64,000 nucleotides of DNA from Lachnospiraceae bacterium (GCA_011959805.1 BLMC01000002.1:40003-104002); one strand, 5' to 3'. Counted from the first letter of the stretch, positions 34,239-44,624 are shown. The notes: a model not told the origin generated them from the sequence alone. Made by a program: numbers and translations.

Positions 34239-35440
34239 TATCTTGTCACCTCTCTCTTTGCATCCTTCATCATATCAATAAATCGGTCAAACAAATAGCC
34301 AGAGTCCTGTGGACCACAACACGCCTCTGGATGGAACTGAACAGTAAAAATATTTTTTCCTGTATAAGACAATCCTTCATTTGTACCATCGTTAACATTA
34401 ATAAAAGCGGGGGTTGCAATCTTAGCGTCTAGTTTGTCCATATCCACCACATAACCATGATTCTGTGAGGAAATATACACTCTGCCAGTAGCAAGATCCT
34501 TGACAGGATGATTGCCGCCTCTATGTCCATACTTCATTTTATAGGTGTCTGCTCCCGTCGCAAGCGCCATCAACTGGTGTCCTAAGCAGATAGCAAAAAT
34601 TGGAATATTGGTATGATAAAGTTTTTTAATTTCCGCAATGATAGTGGTACATTCTTTTGGGTCTCCAGGACCATTAGAAAGCATAATGCCATCTGGATTT
34701 GACGCGATAATCTCTGCGGCTGGTGTCGTCGCCGGATAGACAGTGACATCACATCCTCTTGCTTTCAGAGAATAAGCAATATTATCCTTCATGCCCAAAT
34801 CAAGAAGTGCAACTTTTTTGCCTGCACCATTTAACGTTCTAACAAGAGATGGTTTCTTTTCTCTTTTTCCAGCTTTATAATCTTCTGACACAAATTTGGC
34901 GCTTCCAGAAAGCGCACCATTTTCTGATAAATCTCGAACCCCTCGCAGTTCATATTTTTCTTTACAGGTAACTTTCTCAACAACTTTACCTGTTGTGTAG
35001 GCTTTTAATCTTGGTAAAATTTCAGCTTGATCATATTGCTCATTGGTTGTTATCATACCGTTCATAGTACCTTTTTTGCGCAGAATTTTCGTGAGTGCTC
35101 TCGTGTCAATCCCTGCAATCCCTGGCACGTTATTTTGTTCTAAAAATTGTTGAATGGAAAAGTCCGCTCTGAAATTGCTGAAATTTCTGGATAATTCTCT
35201 GACAATGAATCCGTCAGGCCAAGGTTTCTTCGACTCCATGTCATCTTTACAGATGCCATAGTTTCCTATTAATGGATAGGTCATGCATACTGCTTGTCCC
35301 GCATAAGATGGGTCAGTAAGCACTTCAAGATACCCAGCCATAGAAGTATTAAAAACAATCTCACTGACTACTTCCCTGTCAGCACCAATATGCATTCCTT
35401 CAAATACAGTGCCATCTTCCAAAATTAAAAATGCCTTCAT
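34238..35440 (-). CDS. carA: Carbamoyl-phosphate synthase small subunit
   Basis: 400 residues from the ATG at 35438-35440, preferred over the frame reaching 35464 because AGGTGAT lies 4 nt upstream. An N-terminal CPSase_sm_chain domain (FLILEDGTVFEGMHIG) is followed by a class I glutamine amidotransferase domain with nucleophile Cys in FAICLGHQL and the His-Glu pair in FHPEA. It supplies ammonia from glutamine to CarB. First gene of the operon. No PyrR attenuator is visible in the short leader. Confidence 0.96.
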   Translation of the reverse strand: MKAFLILEDGTVFEGMHIGADREVVSEIVFNTSMAGYLEVLTDPSYAGQAVCMTYPLIGNYGICKDDMESKKPWPDGFIVRELSRNFSNFRADFSIQQFLEQNNVPGIAGIDTRALTKILRKKGTMNGMITTNEQYDQAEILPRLKAYTTGKVVEKVTCKEKYELRGVRDLSENGALSGSAKFVSEDYKAGKREKKPSLVRTLNGAGKKVALLDLGMKDNIAYSLKARGCDVTVYPATTPAAEIIASNPDGIMLSNGPGDPKECTTIIAEIKKLYHTNIPIFAICLGHQLMALATGADTYKMKYGHRGGNHPVKDLATGRVYISSQNHGYVVDMDKLDAKIATPAFINVNDGTNEGLSYTGKNIFTVQFHPEACCGPQDSGYLFDRFIDMMKDAKREVTR

Positions 35441-35475
35441 CTTATCACCTGTACTTTCTTTCATATAATCGGTTT

Positions 35476-35504
35476 ATTATATCACAAGAAATTATGGCAT
35501 TCAA
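35476..35504 (-). promoter_or_regulatory. Sigma-A promoter of carA-carB-queH-argS
   Basis: On the minus strand, TTGAAT (35499-35504), a 17-nt spacer and TATAAT (35476-35481). The predicted start lies about 30 nt before carA. Confidence 0.8.
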
Positions 35505-35652
35505 GAATTTCTTAAACATAGACCCAGTTCTTACAAATATGCTTTTTGTAGTTTCATTTATACAATCTCAAGCAAAAAGATTTATCTTTCCCAATTCGCT
35601 GCACTAGGTGTTTGTCAGCTCTACTGACCATTTTCCTACAAACCCCGTGTGC

Positions 35653-35698
35653 AAAAAAATAACTGTTTCGTTTGAAAGACGACAGCAGTTATTTTTTC
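35653..35698 (-). terminator. Terminator of the sensor kinase/binding protein operon
   Basis: AAAAAATAACTG pairs with CAGTTATTTTTT around a 20-nt loop and is followed on the minus strand by T-residues. It lies 20 bp after the solute-binding protein stop. Confidence 0.8.
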
Positions 35699-35717
35699 TT
35701 TTTAATCGACAAAAAAG

Positions 35718-37019
35718 TTAAAATATTTTGTTTGTTTCCTCCTGAAGTCGATCAAACTCTGCCATGCATGCCTCCACTGTCGCGCCGTTTAACAATTTCC
35801 GCACTATAATACAGGTGTTTCCCCATTGCTCTAATTTCATACTTGCATTAGAACCTAAAACAAAGATATTTTGATTGATTTTGTCATTCAACGGTTTTAA
35901 TGCTGGAATGCAATCCACCGAAATATTTTTAGATGGAGAAATTACCTGATTCGTCTTAGCATACACCTGTAATGCCTCATCAGAAACCATTATATCTAGC
36001 GTCTTCATCGCATCTTCAGCGTGCGCTGCATTCACTCCAATTGCAATTCCTGTCATTGACATCACTGGCATCTGTCCACGATTGCTTGGAAACCCAATAA
36101 CCAACATATTGAAATCTGGATTTCCATAAGCAGTCTCACTGTTAGCCGCACCCCAATAAGCCATGACAATCGGCGTCTTTCCTGCCAGGAAGTCCGCGCC
36201 TTCTCCTTCAATCGCCTCACTCACATAAGCTTTTTCTGCATCAATATATCCACAGTCAATCATTTCCTGAAGAAATTCAAATCCAGGGCGCATATAATCA
36301 CTATATTTTTTCTCTCCACTATTAAGTGCTGCAATCTCCGCCTCAGTATTGCCACCGTTATACAAATCCGTAAATGCCTGTGCAAGGACAAATGTTTCAA
36401 GCCACCAACGGTTCGCACCGACTGGGGTCTCAATTCCATTCTCCTTGAACACTCGACAACATTCTAAAAAATCCTCTGGCGTCTCAGGTAACTCCAGCTG
36501 ATACTGGTCAAACAAATCCTTATTGATAAAAAGACCATACGCTACAACTTCCTGTGGAATCGCCACCAATTTACCATCTACTACATTTGCAGATTTCACC
36601 ACATCTCGCAAATTCTTTGCACTATCAAGTTCAGACAAGTCCATTAATTTGTCTTCTTCCGCCAAAATTTGAATTGTATCAGGATTAAGCAAATACAAAT
36701 CATCCATATCGTTGCGCGCTCTGTCAAGTGCCACTGTATCATAAGTTTTATCCTGATAGTCCTCCGCTGTATAGGTAATATAATTCACTGTCACACCCAA
36801 TTTTTCCTCTGCCATTACAACAGTTTTTTCTGATGCACTTCTCGCCACATTTTCAACATTAGGCTTTGTCTTTTCCATTGGACTAAACAGTGTGACAACC
36901 CGCTCTTCTTCTTTCTCAAATGTCATCACACTATCGCTTGCGTGTTTTTTTTCGCCACAAGCTGTGAATATTAAAATAGTCATACCCACAAGACAAAGCA
37001 TTATTGAACCTTTATTCAT
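35718..37019 (-). CDS. Extracellular solute-binding lipoprotein, sensor-associated
   Basis: 433 residues. A lipoprotein signal (MNKGSIMLCLVGMTILIFTACGEKK) has a lipobox ending at Cys21. The mature part is a type 1 (CUT1-like) solute-binding protein with recognisable hinge segments such as VVDGKLVAIPQEVVAYGLFINKDLFDQ and VMAYWGAAN, suggesting a carbohydrate ligand. No ABC permease genes are near. Instead it starts 3 bp after a hybrid histidine kinase with a large extracellular domain. It probably delivers a ligand signal to that kinase, but this is inference from gene order. Confidence 0.85.
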   Translation of the reverse strand: MNKGSIMLCLVGMTILIFTACGEKKHASDSVMTFEKEEERVVTLFSPMEKTKPNVENVARSASEKTVVMAEEKLGVTVNYITYTAEDYQDKTYDTVALDRARNDMDDLYLLNPDTIQILAEEDKLMDLSELDSAKNLRDVVKSANVVDGKLVAIPQEVVAYGLFINKDLFDQYQLELPETPEDFLECCRVFKENGIETPVGANRWWLETFVLAQAFTDLYNGGNTEAEIAALNSGEKKYSDYMRPGFEFLQEMIDCGYIDAEKAYVSEAIEGEGADFLAGKTPIVMAYWGAANSETAYGNPDFNMLVIGFPSNRGQMPVMSMTGIAIGVNAAHAEDAMKTLDIMVSDEALQVYAKTNQVISPSKNISVDCIPALKPLNDKINQNIFVLGSNASMKLEQWGNTCIIVRKLLNGATVEACMAEFDRLQEETNKIF

Positions 37020-37022
37020 ATT

Positions 37023-39602
37023 TTATTCCTTTCTAATTACGTATTGATTAATCACCTTCTTTAGTAATTCTACATCAATTGGCTTCGGTAAATGTACACT
37101 CATTCCAGCATTCAACGCCTCTTTTTCATCTTCCGCAAAAGCATTCGCAGTCATAGCAATAATTGGAATCTTTCTTGCATCTTCCTTTGAAAGTGCCCTG
37201 ATTGCTCTTGTCGCATCATACCCATTCATGACAGGCATCTGCACATCCATCAAAATAGCATCAAATTCACTTTTTGTCGCACGCTCAAATCGTTCCACTG
37301 CCTGCTGACCATTCTCGACAATCTCACAATCTGCTCCTTCCATTTCCAAAATTTCTTTCAAAATTTCTGCATTAATTTCATTGTCCTCAGCTGCAAGAAA
37401 ATGCAACCCTTCCAGACAATTGTCATCCATTGTCTTTTCAAAATCTATATTATTTTGTTCCGCCTTAATCTCCAATACCTTTTGCTGAAATGCACATACA
37501 AAAAACGGTTTTGGCAAAACTTTGGTGTTTTTTAGTAAAAGCGCCTCGTCTAGCCCCTCCGCGTCGCAATCTGCCAAAAACAATAATGGAACCATCTCAG
37601 GCACATGTGCTCGAATCTCTTTTACTTTGTGTATCCCTTCTACCTCCACAATATTCCAATCAATTACTATCAATTGATATACAAATCCACTCGTATTGTT
37701 TTCTTGAATTATGCTTAATGCTGCCTCTGCGTTATCAACCGTATCTGCAACCACCCCTGTATCTTTCATCAATATTTGAATATTTTCACAAACTACCTTA
37801 TCGTTGTTCACTGTCAAAATCCGAGAAATCCCATTTTTTTCCCAAAATTGTCTGTTTGTCTGCTGTTCTGGTATACGCAGTTCCAACTCTACCCGAAAAA
37901 GCGTTCCCTTCCCAACCTCACTCCATACATCGATCGTCCCACCCATCAATTCCACAATGCTTTTTGTAATCGCCATGCCAAGTCCTGTTCCTTGAACTTT
38001 GTTTGTGGTACTATTCTCTGCTCTAGTAAATGCGTCAAATAAGATTTTTAGGTATTCTGGTGTCATTCCATAACCATCATCTTGGACCTCAATTCGGATA
38101 TGTTCATATTGAGAAGAACGCTGTTTCATTCCAATAATGCGAAACCAGATATTGCCTCCTTCCTGCGTATATTTGACCGCGTTGGAAAGAAGGTTGAGCA
38201 AAATCTGATTGATTCTTGTTTCATCTCCCGTCAAATATTCATGTTCTATGCCAATCACTTCCACGTGAAACTTTTGTTTTCTTGCACTTGCCATTGGTCG
38301 AATAATTGCATCCACAGAAGAAACCAAATCGTTGAGTGTAAATTCCTCCACAGAAAGCACTACTTTTCCACTTTCAATCTTTGAAACATCAAGAATAGCA
38401 TTAATTAGGCTAAGTAAATGTTGTCCAGAAGCCATTATTTTCTTTGTGTACGCCCTTACTTTTTCTGGATTTTCTGCATCTTTGGCAAGCAGTGTCGTAA
38501 AACCGATTACTGCGTTCATTGGAGTACGAATATCATGTGACATATTCGAGAGAAACATAGTCTTGGAATTGCTTGCAATCTGAGCCGCTTGCAATGCTTC
38601 CGCCAATTGTTTATTGTGTATCTCTCGCTCTTTCTCTTGCTCCTCTCGAAGTTTATTCTCCTGTCTCTGATTAAAATAATACAACAGACAGCATAAGAAA
38701 AATGCCACCAACATTACTACAACAACAATAAATATATTTTGATTGACTGTATTTCCCTCTTGCTGGATTGCATCAATTGGAACATACCCAATCAGATATA
38801 ACGTACCATTATTTACAGACCACATATAAATCAGAGAATGTTTTCCGCGAATATCATGGTGAAACATAATGTTTTTCCCATTTTTTACATTTTCATAAAC
38901 TTTTGTTTTAAGTTCTTCCTCCTGAATATCATTTGCTCGAAAGAAATCTTCCAAATTTAAATGTCCTGCGTTACGTTCACCCATCCCCTTTGGTTTTAGC
39001 ACAAGACGCTCACTTTCTGCATCCATTATGTATAACATTGCCCGCTTGTTATAAAATCCGTTGGGAAGCGATTTATCAAGCGAATCATAAATATATTCTA
39101 TATAAAGAGAAGCGATTTCCTCATTCTCTCGCACCACTGGACATTTTAAAGTGTACGCCCATGTCCCCATATAATTAGAATAAGACTGAGACACTGCCAG
39201 TCCATTCACCGTTCTTCCCTCTGTGAAATCCAATCCCTCCTCTGAAAATACCTCTCCAGTATTGGAAATGCCTTCTGTCTTTCCTGTACTAATCAGCGCT
39301 ATTTTTACCATCGTCTCATTTTCCTGATAAGTACGAACATACTCTTGTGGATTTTCTGACAAGGCAATCTCATGTGCCATCATTTTCTGAAATTCCGCTT
39401 CTTTATTTAATATCGCTTCAATTGTACACTCAATTAAATCCAGACTCTCACTTAAATTTTGAATTGCAGATGCCGACATCTCAACAGAAATCTTGTGGGC
39501 TACCGAAAATACTACTGCGCCCAAGATACAAAATACAACAATAATAGGAAAAAGCATTGAGAAACCGCCATTCACTTTGCTTTTGTCTCGTCCTTTTTTC
39601 AT
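37023..39602 (-). CDS. Membrane hybrid sensor histidine kinase with two receiver-like domains
   Basis: 859 residues. TM1 (about 15-37) and TM2 (about 280-303) flank an extracellular dCache-like sensor. The kinase core has H-box SNMSHDIRTPMNAVIGF, N-box LLNLLSNAVKYT, and G-boxes DDGYGMT and GTGLGMAI. A degenerate receiver (about 590-710) lacks a clear phosphoacceptor. A canonical C-terminal receiver follows with AAEDNEIN, phospho-Asp in ILMDVQMPVMNGYD, and LPKPID. No Hpt domain or DNA-binding regulator is adjacent, so the output is unknown. It leads an operon with the solute-binding lipoprotein. CGGAGATAACAT precedes the ATG. Confidence 0.9.
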   Translation of the reverse strand: MKKGRDKSKVNGGFSMLFPIIVVFCILGAVVFSVAHKISVEMSASAIQNLSESLDLIECTIEAILNKEAEFQKMMAHEIALSENPQEYVRTYQENETMVKIALISTGKTEGISNTGEVFSEEGLDFTEGRTVNGLAVSQSYSNYMGTWAYTLKCPVVRENEEIASLYIEYIYDSLDKSLPNGFYNKRAMLYIMDAESERLVLKPKGMGERNAGHLNLEDFFRANDIQEEELKTKVYENVKNGKNIMFHHDIRGKHSLIYMWSVNNGTLYLIGYVPIDAIQQEGNTVNQNIFIVVVVMLVAFFLCCLLYYFNQRQENKLREEQEKEREIHNKQLAEALQAAQIASNSKTMFLSNMSHDIRTPMNAVIGFTTLLAKDAENPEKVRAYTKKIMASGQHLLSLINAILDVSKIESGKVVLSVEEFTLNDLVSSVDAIIRPMASARKQKFHVEVIGIEHEYLTGDETRINQILLNLLSNAVKYTQEGGNIWFRIIGMKQRSSQYEHIRIEVQDDGYGMTPEYLKILFDAFTRAENSTTNKVQGTGLGMAITKSIVELMGGTIDVWSEVGKGTLFRVELELRIPEQQTNRQFWEKNGISRILTVNNDKVVCENIQILMKDTGVVADTVDNAEAALSIIQENNTSGFVYQLIVIDWNIVEVEGIHKVKEIRAHVPEMVPLLFLADCDAEGLDEALLLKNTKVLPKPFFVCAFQQKVLEIKAEQNNIDFEKTMDDNCLEGLHFLAAEDNEINAEILKEILEMEGADCEIVENGQQAVERFERATKSEFDAILMDVQMPVMNGYDATRAIRALSKEDARKIPIIAMTANAFAEDEKEALNAGMSVHLPKPIDVELLKKVINQYVIRKE

Positions 39603-39653
39603 ATGTTATCTCCGTTCTACATCAATGAACATCAAATATATCCCTTATTATTT

Positions 39654-39682
39654 ATTATACGCATATCTTTCTGATAGGTCAA
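39654..39682 (-). promoter_or_regulatory. Sigma-A promoter of the hybrid kinase operon
   Basis: On the minus strand, TTGACC (39677-39682), a 17-nt spacer and a perfect TATAAT (39654-39659), about 50 nt upstream of the start codon. Confidence 0.85.
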
Positions 39683-39825
39683 TAACAAAGCAACTCTGCT
39701 ATTGAAACGCTCCTTACAACTGATAGATTTTCTTTGAATTCCTATCTGCAATCGCATAGGAAACATATTTCCTATATACCAAGTATCCAACTTCTCTGAC
39801 AACTCTTTTATAAACATTTGTTTAA

Positions 39826-39873
39826 CAAAAAAACTCTGCATGGAGCACATATTCTATATAATCCACGCAGAGT
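39826..39873 (-). terminator. Terminator of the lacZ-symporter operon
   Basis: ACTCTGCGTGGA pairs with TCCATGCAGAGT and is followed on the minus strand by TTTTTTTG. It is 35 bp after the symporter stop. The remaining 39683-39825 holds nothing recognisable. Confidence 0.85.
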
Positions 39874-39907
39874 AACAAAAGTTAGGATAATTAAATTTTC
39901 TAAAGTA

Positions 39908-41281
39908 TTAAATTTCTTTTCGCAATTCTGTATTTGCCTGCTCCACATTCATCTTAGAAAGCACAAAAGTTATAATTAAACTAATCAGCATCGGAAGCCA
40001 AAGATACATAAAATATAGCATTTGAATACAAGAGTTTGGCTGTATTGAAGCTGCCCCATCAAATCCGCTCGCCGCAAGAAGCCATCCAGCAATTGCTGTT
40101 CCAAGTCCGCCTCCCAACTTTACACCCAGTGATGTACAAGAGTACATTGTCCCATCCACTCGCTTATTCTTTGTTAGATAAGTGTATTCCGAACAAGAGG
40201 CAATAACAGCATTCATATCTCCTTGCCACGGACCCTGTCCAGCTGCCGCCACAGCAGTAAACAGTAACATCATCGGTACACTTTGTAGATACCCTGCCAC
40301 AATCACTAATGCTCTGCCAAGTGTACCGAGCATATAACCTCTTAAATTTAGTTTATACATCCCCTTCCATCGAGCGACCAGAGCCGGTGTAAACACAAGT
40401 GCAATAATTAGTGGAATATTGACCGCCCATGAAAATATCCCATATAGATTTTCATTCTTTAAAACGTAAGTCATATAGTAGATGCCCATATTAATCATGG
40501 CTGTATACACCTGCTGCAAGATATAAACACTGCAAATCATCAGGTAAAATTTATTGGAAATCAACAGCTTTGCCGCATCAATCAACCCATACTTTTCCGA
40601 CGGTTCATTCTTGTCTAAATTAGCTTCCCTTAGCTCCTCCTCTGACAGTTCCTTCACAGACAAAACAGATATTGTGTTGACAATCAATCCAATAATCGCA
40701 TAGATAATCGCTATGGTCCGCCATCCTACTGCTCCACCGCCTAAAGCCGCCACAGCACCAACCGTAATCGATTGTATCAACAAACTTGTCGCAAAGGCAA
40801 AGATAAACCTACAAGACCCCATTTGCACTCGTTCTTTGCTGTTTTTTGTCACCAGTGCAGTAAGCGCAGAATATGCAATATTATTTGCTGTATAAAACAC
40901 AGCGTTCAACAGTGTATATGCAATAAAAAACCAAATATACTGTGATGTTTTGCCCATGTCAACTGGAATTGCAAAAATTGCAACCAGCGTCACCGCGCAA
41001 CCAATATATGCATAGAGCATCCAAGGTCTTGCTTTGCCGAGTCTTGTCCTTGTCTTGTCAATCATTGCCCCGAAAAAGATATCTGTCACACCATCAAAAA
41101 ATTTAGAAGCCGCAATCAACGAGGCGACTATACCAGGATTCAGTCCAACTGTATTGGTTAAATAAATCATGATAAAGGAAGATAAAAATGCATATACTAC
41201 ATTTCCTGCAATATCTCCAGAGCCATAGCCCACCTTGTTATACCACTTTAAATACAATTTTTCCTGCATAAATAAAGTCAC
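39908..41281 (-). CDS. GPH-family glycoside/cation symporter
   Basis: 457 residues with about 12 transmembrane helices. The glycoside-pentoside-hexuronide symporter signature is clear: DGVTDIFFGAMIDKTRTRLGKARPWML in the loop between helices 2 and 3. FYTANNIAYSALTALVTKNSKERV and the central loop follow the LacS/MelB/XylP pattern, without a C-terminal PTS IIA domain. It probably imports lactose or another beta-galactoside with Na+ or H+, because it lies 17 bp downstream of lacZ. The ligand is inferred from context. Confidence 0.9.
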   Translation of the reverse strand: MTLFMQEKLYLKWYNKVGYGSGDIAGNVVYAFLSSFIMIYLTNTVGLNPGIVASLIAASKFFDGVTDIFFGAMIDKTRTRLGKARPWMLYAYIGCAVTLVAIFAIPVDMGKTSQYIWFFIAYTLLNAVFYTANNIAYSALTALVTKNSKERVQMGSCRFIFAFATSLLIQSITVGAVAALGGGAVGWRTIAIIYAIIGLIVNTISVLSVKELSEEELREANLDKNEPSEKYGLIDAAKLLISNKFYLMICSVYILQQVYTAMINMGIYYMTYVLKNENLYGIFSWAVNIPLIIALVFTPALVARWKGMYKLNLRGYMLGTLGRALVIVAGYLQSVPMMLLFTAVAAAGQGPWQGDMNAVIASCSEYTYLTKNKRVDGTMYSCTSLGVKLGGGLGTAIAGWLLAASGFDGAASIQPNSCIQMLYFMYLWLPMLISLIITFVLSKMNVEQANTELRKEI

Positions 41282-41298
41282 TTCTTTCTATATTGATT

Positions 41299-44200
41299 TT
41301 AAATCTGCTCATCCAAAAACTTCTCATAAAAAATTAGATTTACCGCAAACAAAAATTCTTCCTCATTCAATTGATATTGCTCTAGTACCTTTGGTCCACA
41401 ACTATTTGAACCAATCCCATTTTGTGCATAATCCAGACACAATACCATGCTTCCTGATTCTTCTAGCTCGTAATCATGTGTCTTCTGCTGTAGTTCCTCT
41501 TGTGTATAAAAAGAAGCGTTAAAAGAAAAAGCACGATTTGAAACTGCTGCAATAACAAACCTACCATCTGTCGCGAAAACATAATCACAATCCATATGAC
41601 TTCCATTCTCTTGTGGGCGGATATACGATTCGTGCAAGTCCTTCACCTTCGCATGATACACTCCATGACTCGCTGCTCTGTGCTTATCCATATAACTTTC
41701 ATAAGGTCCCATTCCATAGTATGTAACGCTGTCAAACTCCCGTTTTAAAAACAGGCGAAGTCCAAACCGTGGCAAAATCGGAAATTCCATATTGCGCTTC
41801 ACTAAAATATCTGCGCAAATTGCTCCATTGTTGTCAATTTTCCATGTTATCTGTATGTCCATCATACGCTGTATAGAATCTGCCAACATCGATGCTGTAC
41901 AACGTATGATTACATTTTCCTCTGTCTGACAGACCACAGTATGATAGGCCCTTATGTAAGCATGGTCATAGCGTGCTCGCTGCCATTCCTTCTTAATGTA
42001 CATATCGTTGTCTGTCGGCGCTCGCCAGATATTTAATTCCATTGGGTGATCTAAATATGCTTTTCCAGCATAATTAATCTGTGAAAAAAGTCCTGTGGAT
42101 TTATCTAATATATAGGTAAAAACTTCCCCCTCACAGCAAATTTGTGTCTCTGTCTCTTGTATCGTTATTTTTTCTTTTTTTGCTTCTTCTCGTTCTGTTA
42201 AGCGAACTATTGTTTGATTCCTGTCATCTTCCGTTTTAAGAAGCACCTCATCAAATCCAAGTAAATGCCCTGCTGGAATCAATTCAGTTCCCTGCCGCAA
42301 ATAATAATATATTTTTAGGTAAGATCGGCCTTGCTTTGGTATCGCAATATTCAGCCAAGTGCGGCCAATCTCACCTGGATTTACTGAAAATGGCATCAAT
42401 ACACCAGATTCTATACAATCGCCGTCACAGTTTACTTCATATCGAATTTCTGTATAGACTGCCAAGTCTGTAAATTCCATATAGTTTTTAACTTTTAATT
42501 CCTGTGTGTTCTGGTTAAAAGATACTACTCTGGCTGGACGATACACATTTTTGTACTCTAACAACCCCGTATGTGGTGTGCGGTCAGGGTACACCAATCC
42601 ATCCACACAAAAATTCCCATCATGAATTACCTCACCATGATCTCCACCATAATAATAGGCTATCTTCCCCTCATTTGTCTCTTTGTACGCAACAGCATGA
42701 TCGCACCATTCCCACACAAATCCACCGCACATAAGAGCGTTTTGTTCTATCAATGTAAAATAATCCTCAAGATCACCCGGCCCATTTCCCATTGAATGAC
42801 AATATTCACATAAAAGAAATGGCTTTTTTGGTGCATTCTTTAAATAACTTTCAATTTCTTCCAAAGAAGGATACATTCTGCTGTATAAATCCAGATCTGA
42901 ATAATCGTACTTCTTATCTCGATTGCGATATCTGGCACTTTCATAATGTGTCAGTCTTGTGCAGTCAAACGATTTTGTCCACTGTAACGCCCGCTCAAAA
43001 TTACATCCGTATGCACTCTCATTCCCCATAGACCAGATAACAACACAAGGACGATTTTTGTCGCGCTGAACACAGAGCTGTACGCGGTCCAAAATTGCTG
43101 TTTCCCACACTGGATTATCTGCAATCGGTTCATTCCAATGATGAAATTTATTAGAATCACTAAAATCCTTATGAAAGATTTCAGAAGGTCCATGACTTTC
43201 AATATCTGCCTCGTCGATTATTAGAAAACCATATTTATCACAAAGTTCATAAAAGACAGGCGCGTTCGGATAATGGCTCGTGCGAATCGCATTGAAATTA
43301 TGTTGCTTCATTAACATTAAATCTTGTTTCATCTGGTCCAAATTAACTGACGGCCCAGTAATCGGATCAGAATCATGTCGATTTACACCGCGAAACTTAA
43401 TAGTCTTTCCATTAAGATAAACAACTTTATCTTTGATATAAATCTCACGAATGCCCACTGCATCTGTGATGGTTTCTCCCTCTGTCGCTAACACCAAGGT
43501 ATAAAGATATGGTTCTTCTGGATTCCACAAAACTGGATTGGCAACTTCAAGGATAATCTTTGCAGTATTCTGATGTATTTTTTCATCAATATTCATCTCT
43601 GCTGCCAACAAACCATCTGCGGTATAAATATACCCTTTCGTTGGAATAACATTATTAAAATATGTCAGCTCAACCAAAATTTCTGCTGTTCCCTTTTTAA
43701 TTCCAGTCCCAATTATTGTCTTGACAAAATAATCTCTTATCGCCTGTCTTGGACGTTTTAATAGATACACATCACGAAAAATCCCACTCATGCGAAATTT
43801 ATCTTGGTCTTCCAGATAACTTCCATCACACCACTTTAGCACAAGCACTGCAAGCTTATTTGTCCCCTCCAAAATCATGCTGCTTACATCAAACTCACTC
43901 GTCGCATGTGACACCTGACTATATCCAACATAAATTCCATTCAACCACACATAGAAACAAGAATCCACACCTTCAAAATTAAGATACACTCTCGGCGCCT
44001 TGGAATCTCCATGATAATCGAATGTATGTATGTACGTTCCACAAGGATTATCCTGCGGGACATAGGGCGGATCAAATGGAAACGGATAGCGAATATTGGT
44101 ATACTGATGAAAATCATATCCTTCCATCTGCCATGCACTAGGAACCTGAATTAAGCTATCACTGAATGTATCATAATCCAAAGTATAAAATGCATCCTTT

Positions 44201-44385
44201 AGATCATTGATACTACTATAATAACGAAATCTCCACTTTCCATTTAATAGCTGTAAACGGTCCGAAACCTCACGATTTCCTGCAAATGTATTCATCTGAC
44301 TCGAAGCTGGAATATAATATGCCCGCGCTGGCATAGTGTTCTCATGCAGAATATTCAAGTCTTCAAAATATCTTGGTATTATCAT
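41299..44385 (-). CDS. lacZ: Beta-galactosidase (GH2, LacZ type)
   Basis: 1028 residues, LacZ-sized, with five domains: sugar-binding jelly roll, two Ig-like domains around the TIM barrel, and a C-terminal beta-galactosidase small chain. The acid/base Glu is in WSMGNESAYG, the nucleophile Glu in LLCEYCHSMGNGPGDL, and GVNRHDSDP and ADIESHG are conserved active-site segments. No signal peptide, so it hydrolyses imported beta-galactosides in the cytoplasm. It leads an operon with the GPH symporter and is divergent from an AraC regulator. Confidence 0.95.
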   Translation of the reverse strand: MIIPRYFEDLNILHENTMPARAYYIPASSQMNTFAGNREVSDRLQLLNGKWRFRYYSSINDLKDAFYTLDYDTFSDSLIQVPSAWQMEGYDFHQYTNIRYPFPFDPPYVPQDNPCGTYIHTFDYHGDSKAPRVYLNFEGVDSCFYVWLNGIYVGYSQVSHATSEFDVSSMILEGTNKLAVLVLKWCDGSYLEDQDKFRMSGIFRDVYLLKRPRQAIRDYFVKTIIGTGIKKGTAEILVELTYFNNVIPTKGYIYTADGLLAAEMNIDEKIHQNTAKIILEVANPVLWNPEEPYLYTLVLATEGETITDAVGIREIYIKDKVVYLNGKTIKFRGVNRHDSDPITGPSVNLDQMKQDLMLMKQHNFNAIRTSHYPNAPVFYELCDKYGFLIIDEADIESHGPSEIFHKDFSDSNKFHHWNEPIADNPVWETAILDRVQLCVQRDKNRPCVVIWSMGNESAYGCNFERALQWTKSFDCTRLTHYESARYRNRDKKYDYSDLDLYSRMYPSLEEIESYLKNAPKKPFLLCEYCHSMGNGPGDLEDYFTLIEQNALMCGGFVWEWCDHAVAYKETNEGKIAYYYGGDHGEVIHDGNFCVDGLVYPDRTPHTGLLEYKNVYRPARVVSFNQNTQELKVKNYMEFTDLAVYTEIRYEVNCDGDCIESGVLMPFSVNPGEIGRTWLNIAIPKQGRSYLKIYYYLRQGTELIPAGHLLGFDEVLLKTEDDRNQTIVRLTEREEAKKEKITIQETETQICCEGEVFTYILDKSTGLFSQINYAGKAYLDHPMELNIWRAPTDNDMYIKKEWQRARYDHAYIRAYHTVVCQTEENVIIRCTASMLADSIQRMMDIQITWKIDNNGAICADILVKRNMEFPILPRFGLRLFLKREFDSVTYYGMGPYESYMDKHRAASHGVYHAKVKDLHESYIRPQENGSHMDCDYVFATDGRFVIAAVSNRAFSFNASFYTQEELQQKTHDYELEESGSMVLCLDYAQNGIGSNSCGPKVLEQYQLNEEEFLFAVNLIFYEKFLDEQI

Positions 44386-44523
44386 TGCACATCCCTCCTA
44401 TAATCAATCTCACATCTGCCCTTTTAATACTTTGCATCAAGAGTCTTTCGGTCGCTAGAAGCGTATCCAAATCCCTCTAACACATTGTATCGTCTAGGTT
44501 GATGTTGTTTTAGGTTTGATTTT

Positions 44524-44557
44524 ATTATAGGTTTTTATTGTTTATACTTCCATAAAC
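44524..44557 (-). promoter_or_regulatory. lacZ promoter -10 and inverted-repeat operator
   Basis: On the minus strand a perfect TATAAT (44524-44529) has no good -35, as expected of an activator-dependent promoter. A perfect inverted repeat GTTTAT-ACTTCC-ATAAAC (44540-44557) sits just upstream of the -10 and could be the site of the divergent AraC protein. The link is inference. Confidence 0.45.
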
Positions 44558-44561
44558 TACA

Positions 44562-44591
44562 TTAGACAAAACATGCACATAATGATACAAT
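44562..44591 (+). promoter_or_regulatory. Promoter candidate for the AraC-type regulator
   Basis: TTAGAC (44562-44567), an 18-nt spacer and TACAAT (44586-44591), followed by AAGGAG (44610-44615) 9 nt before the ATG. It overlaps the shared divergent control region with lacZ. Confidence 0.5.
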
Positions 44592-44624
44592 AACCATATA
44601 CTTTCCGCAAAAGGAGCAAATCAA

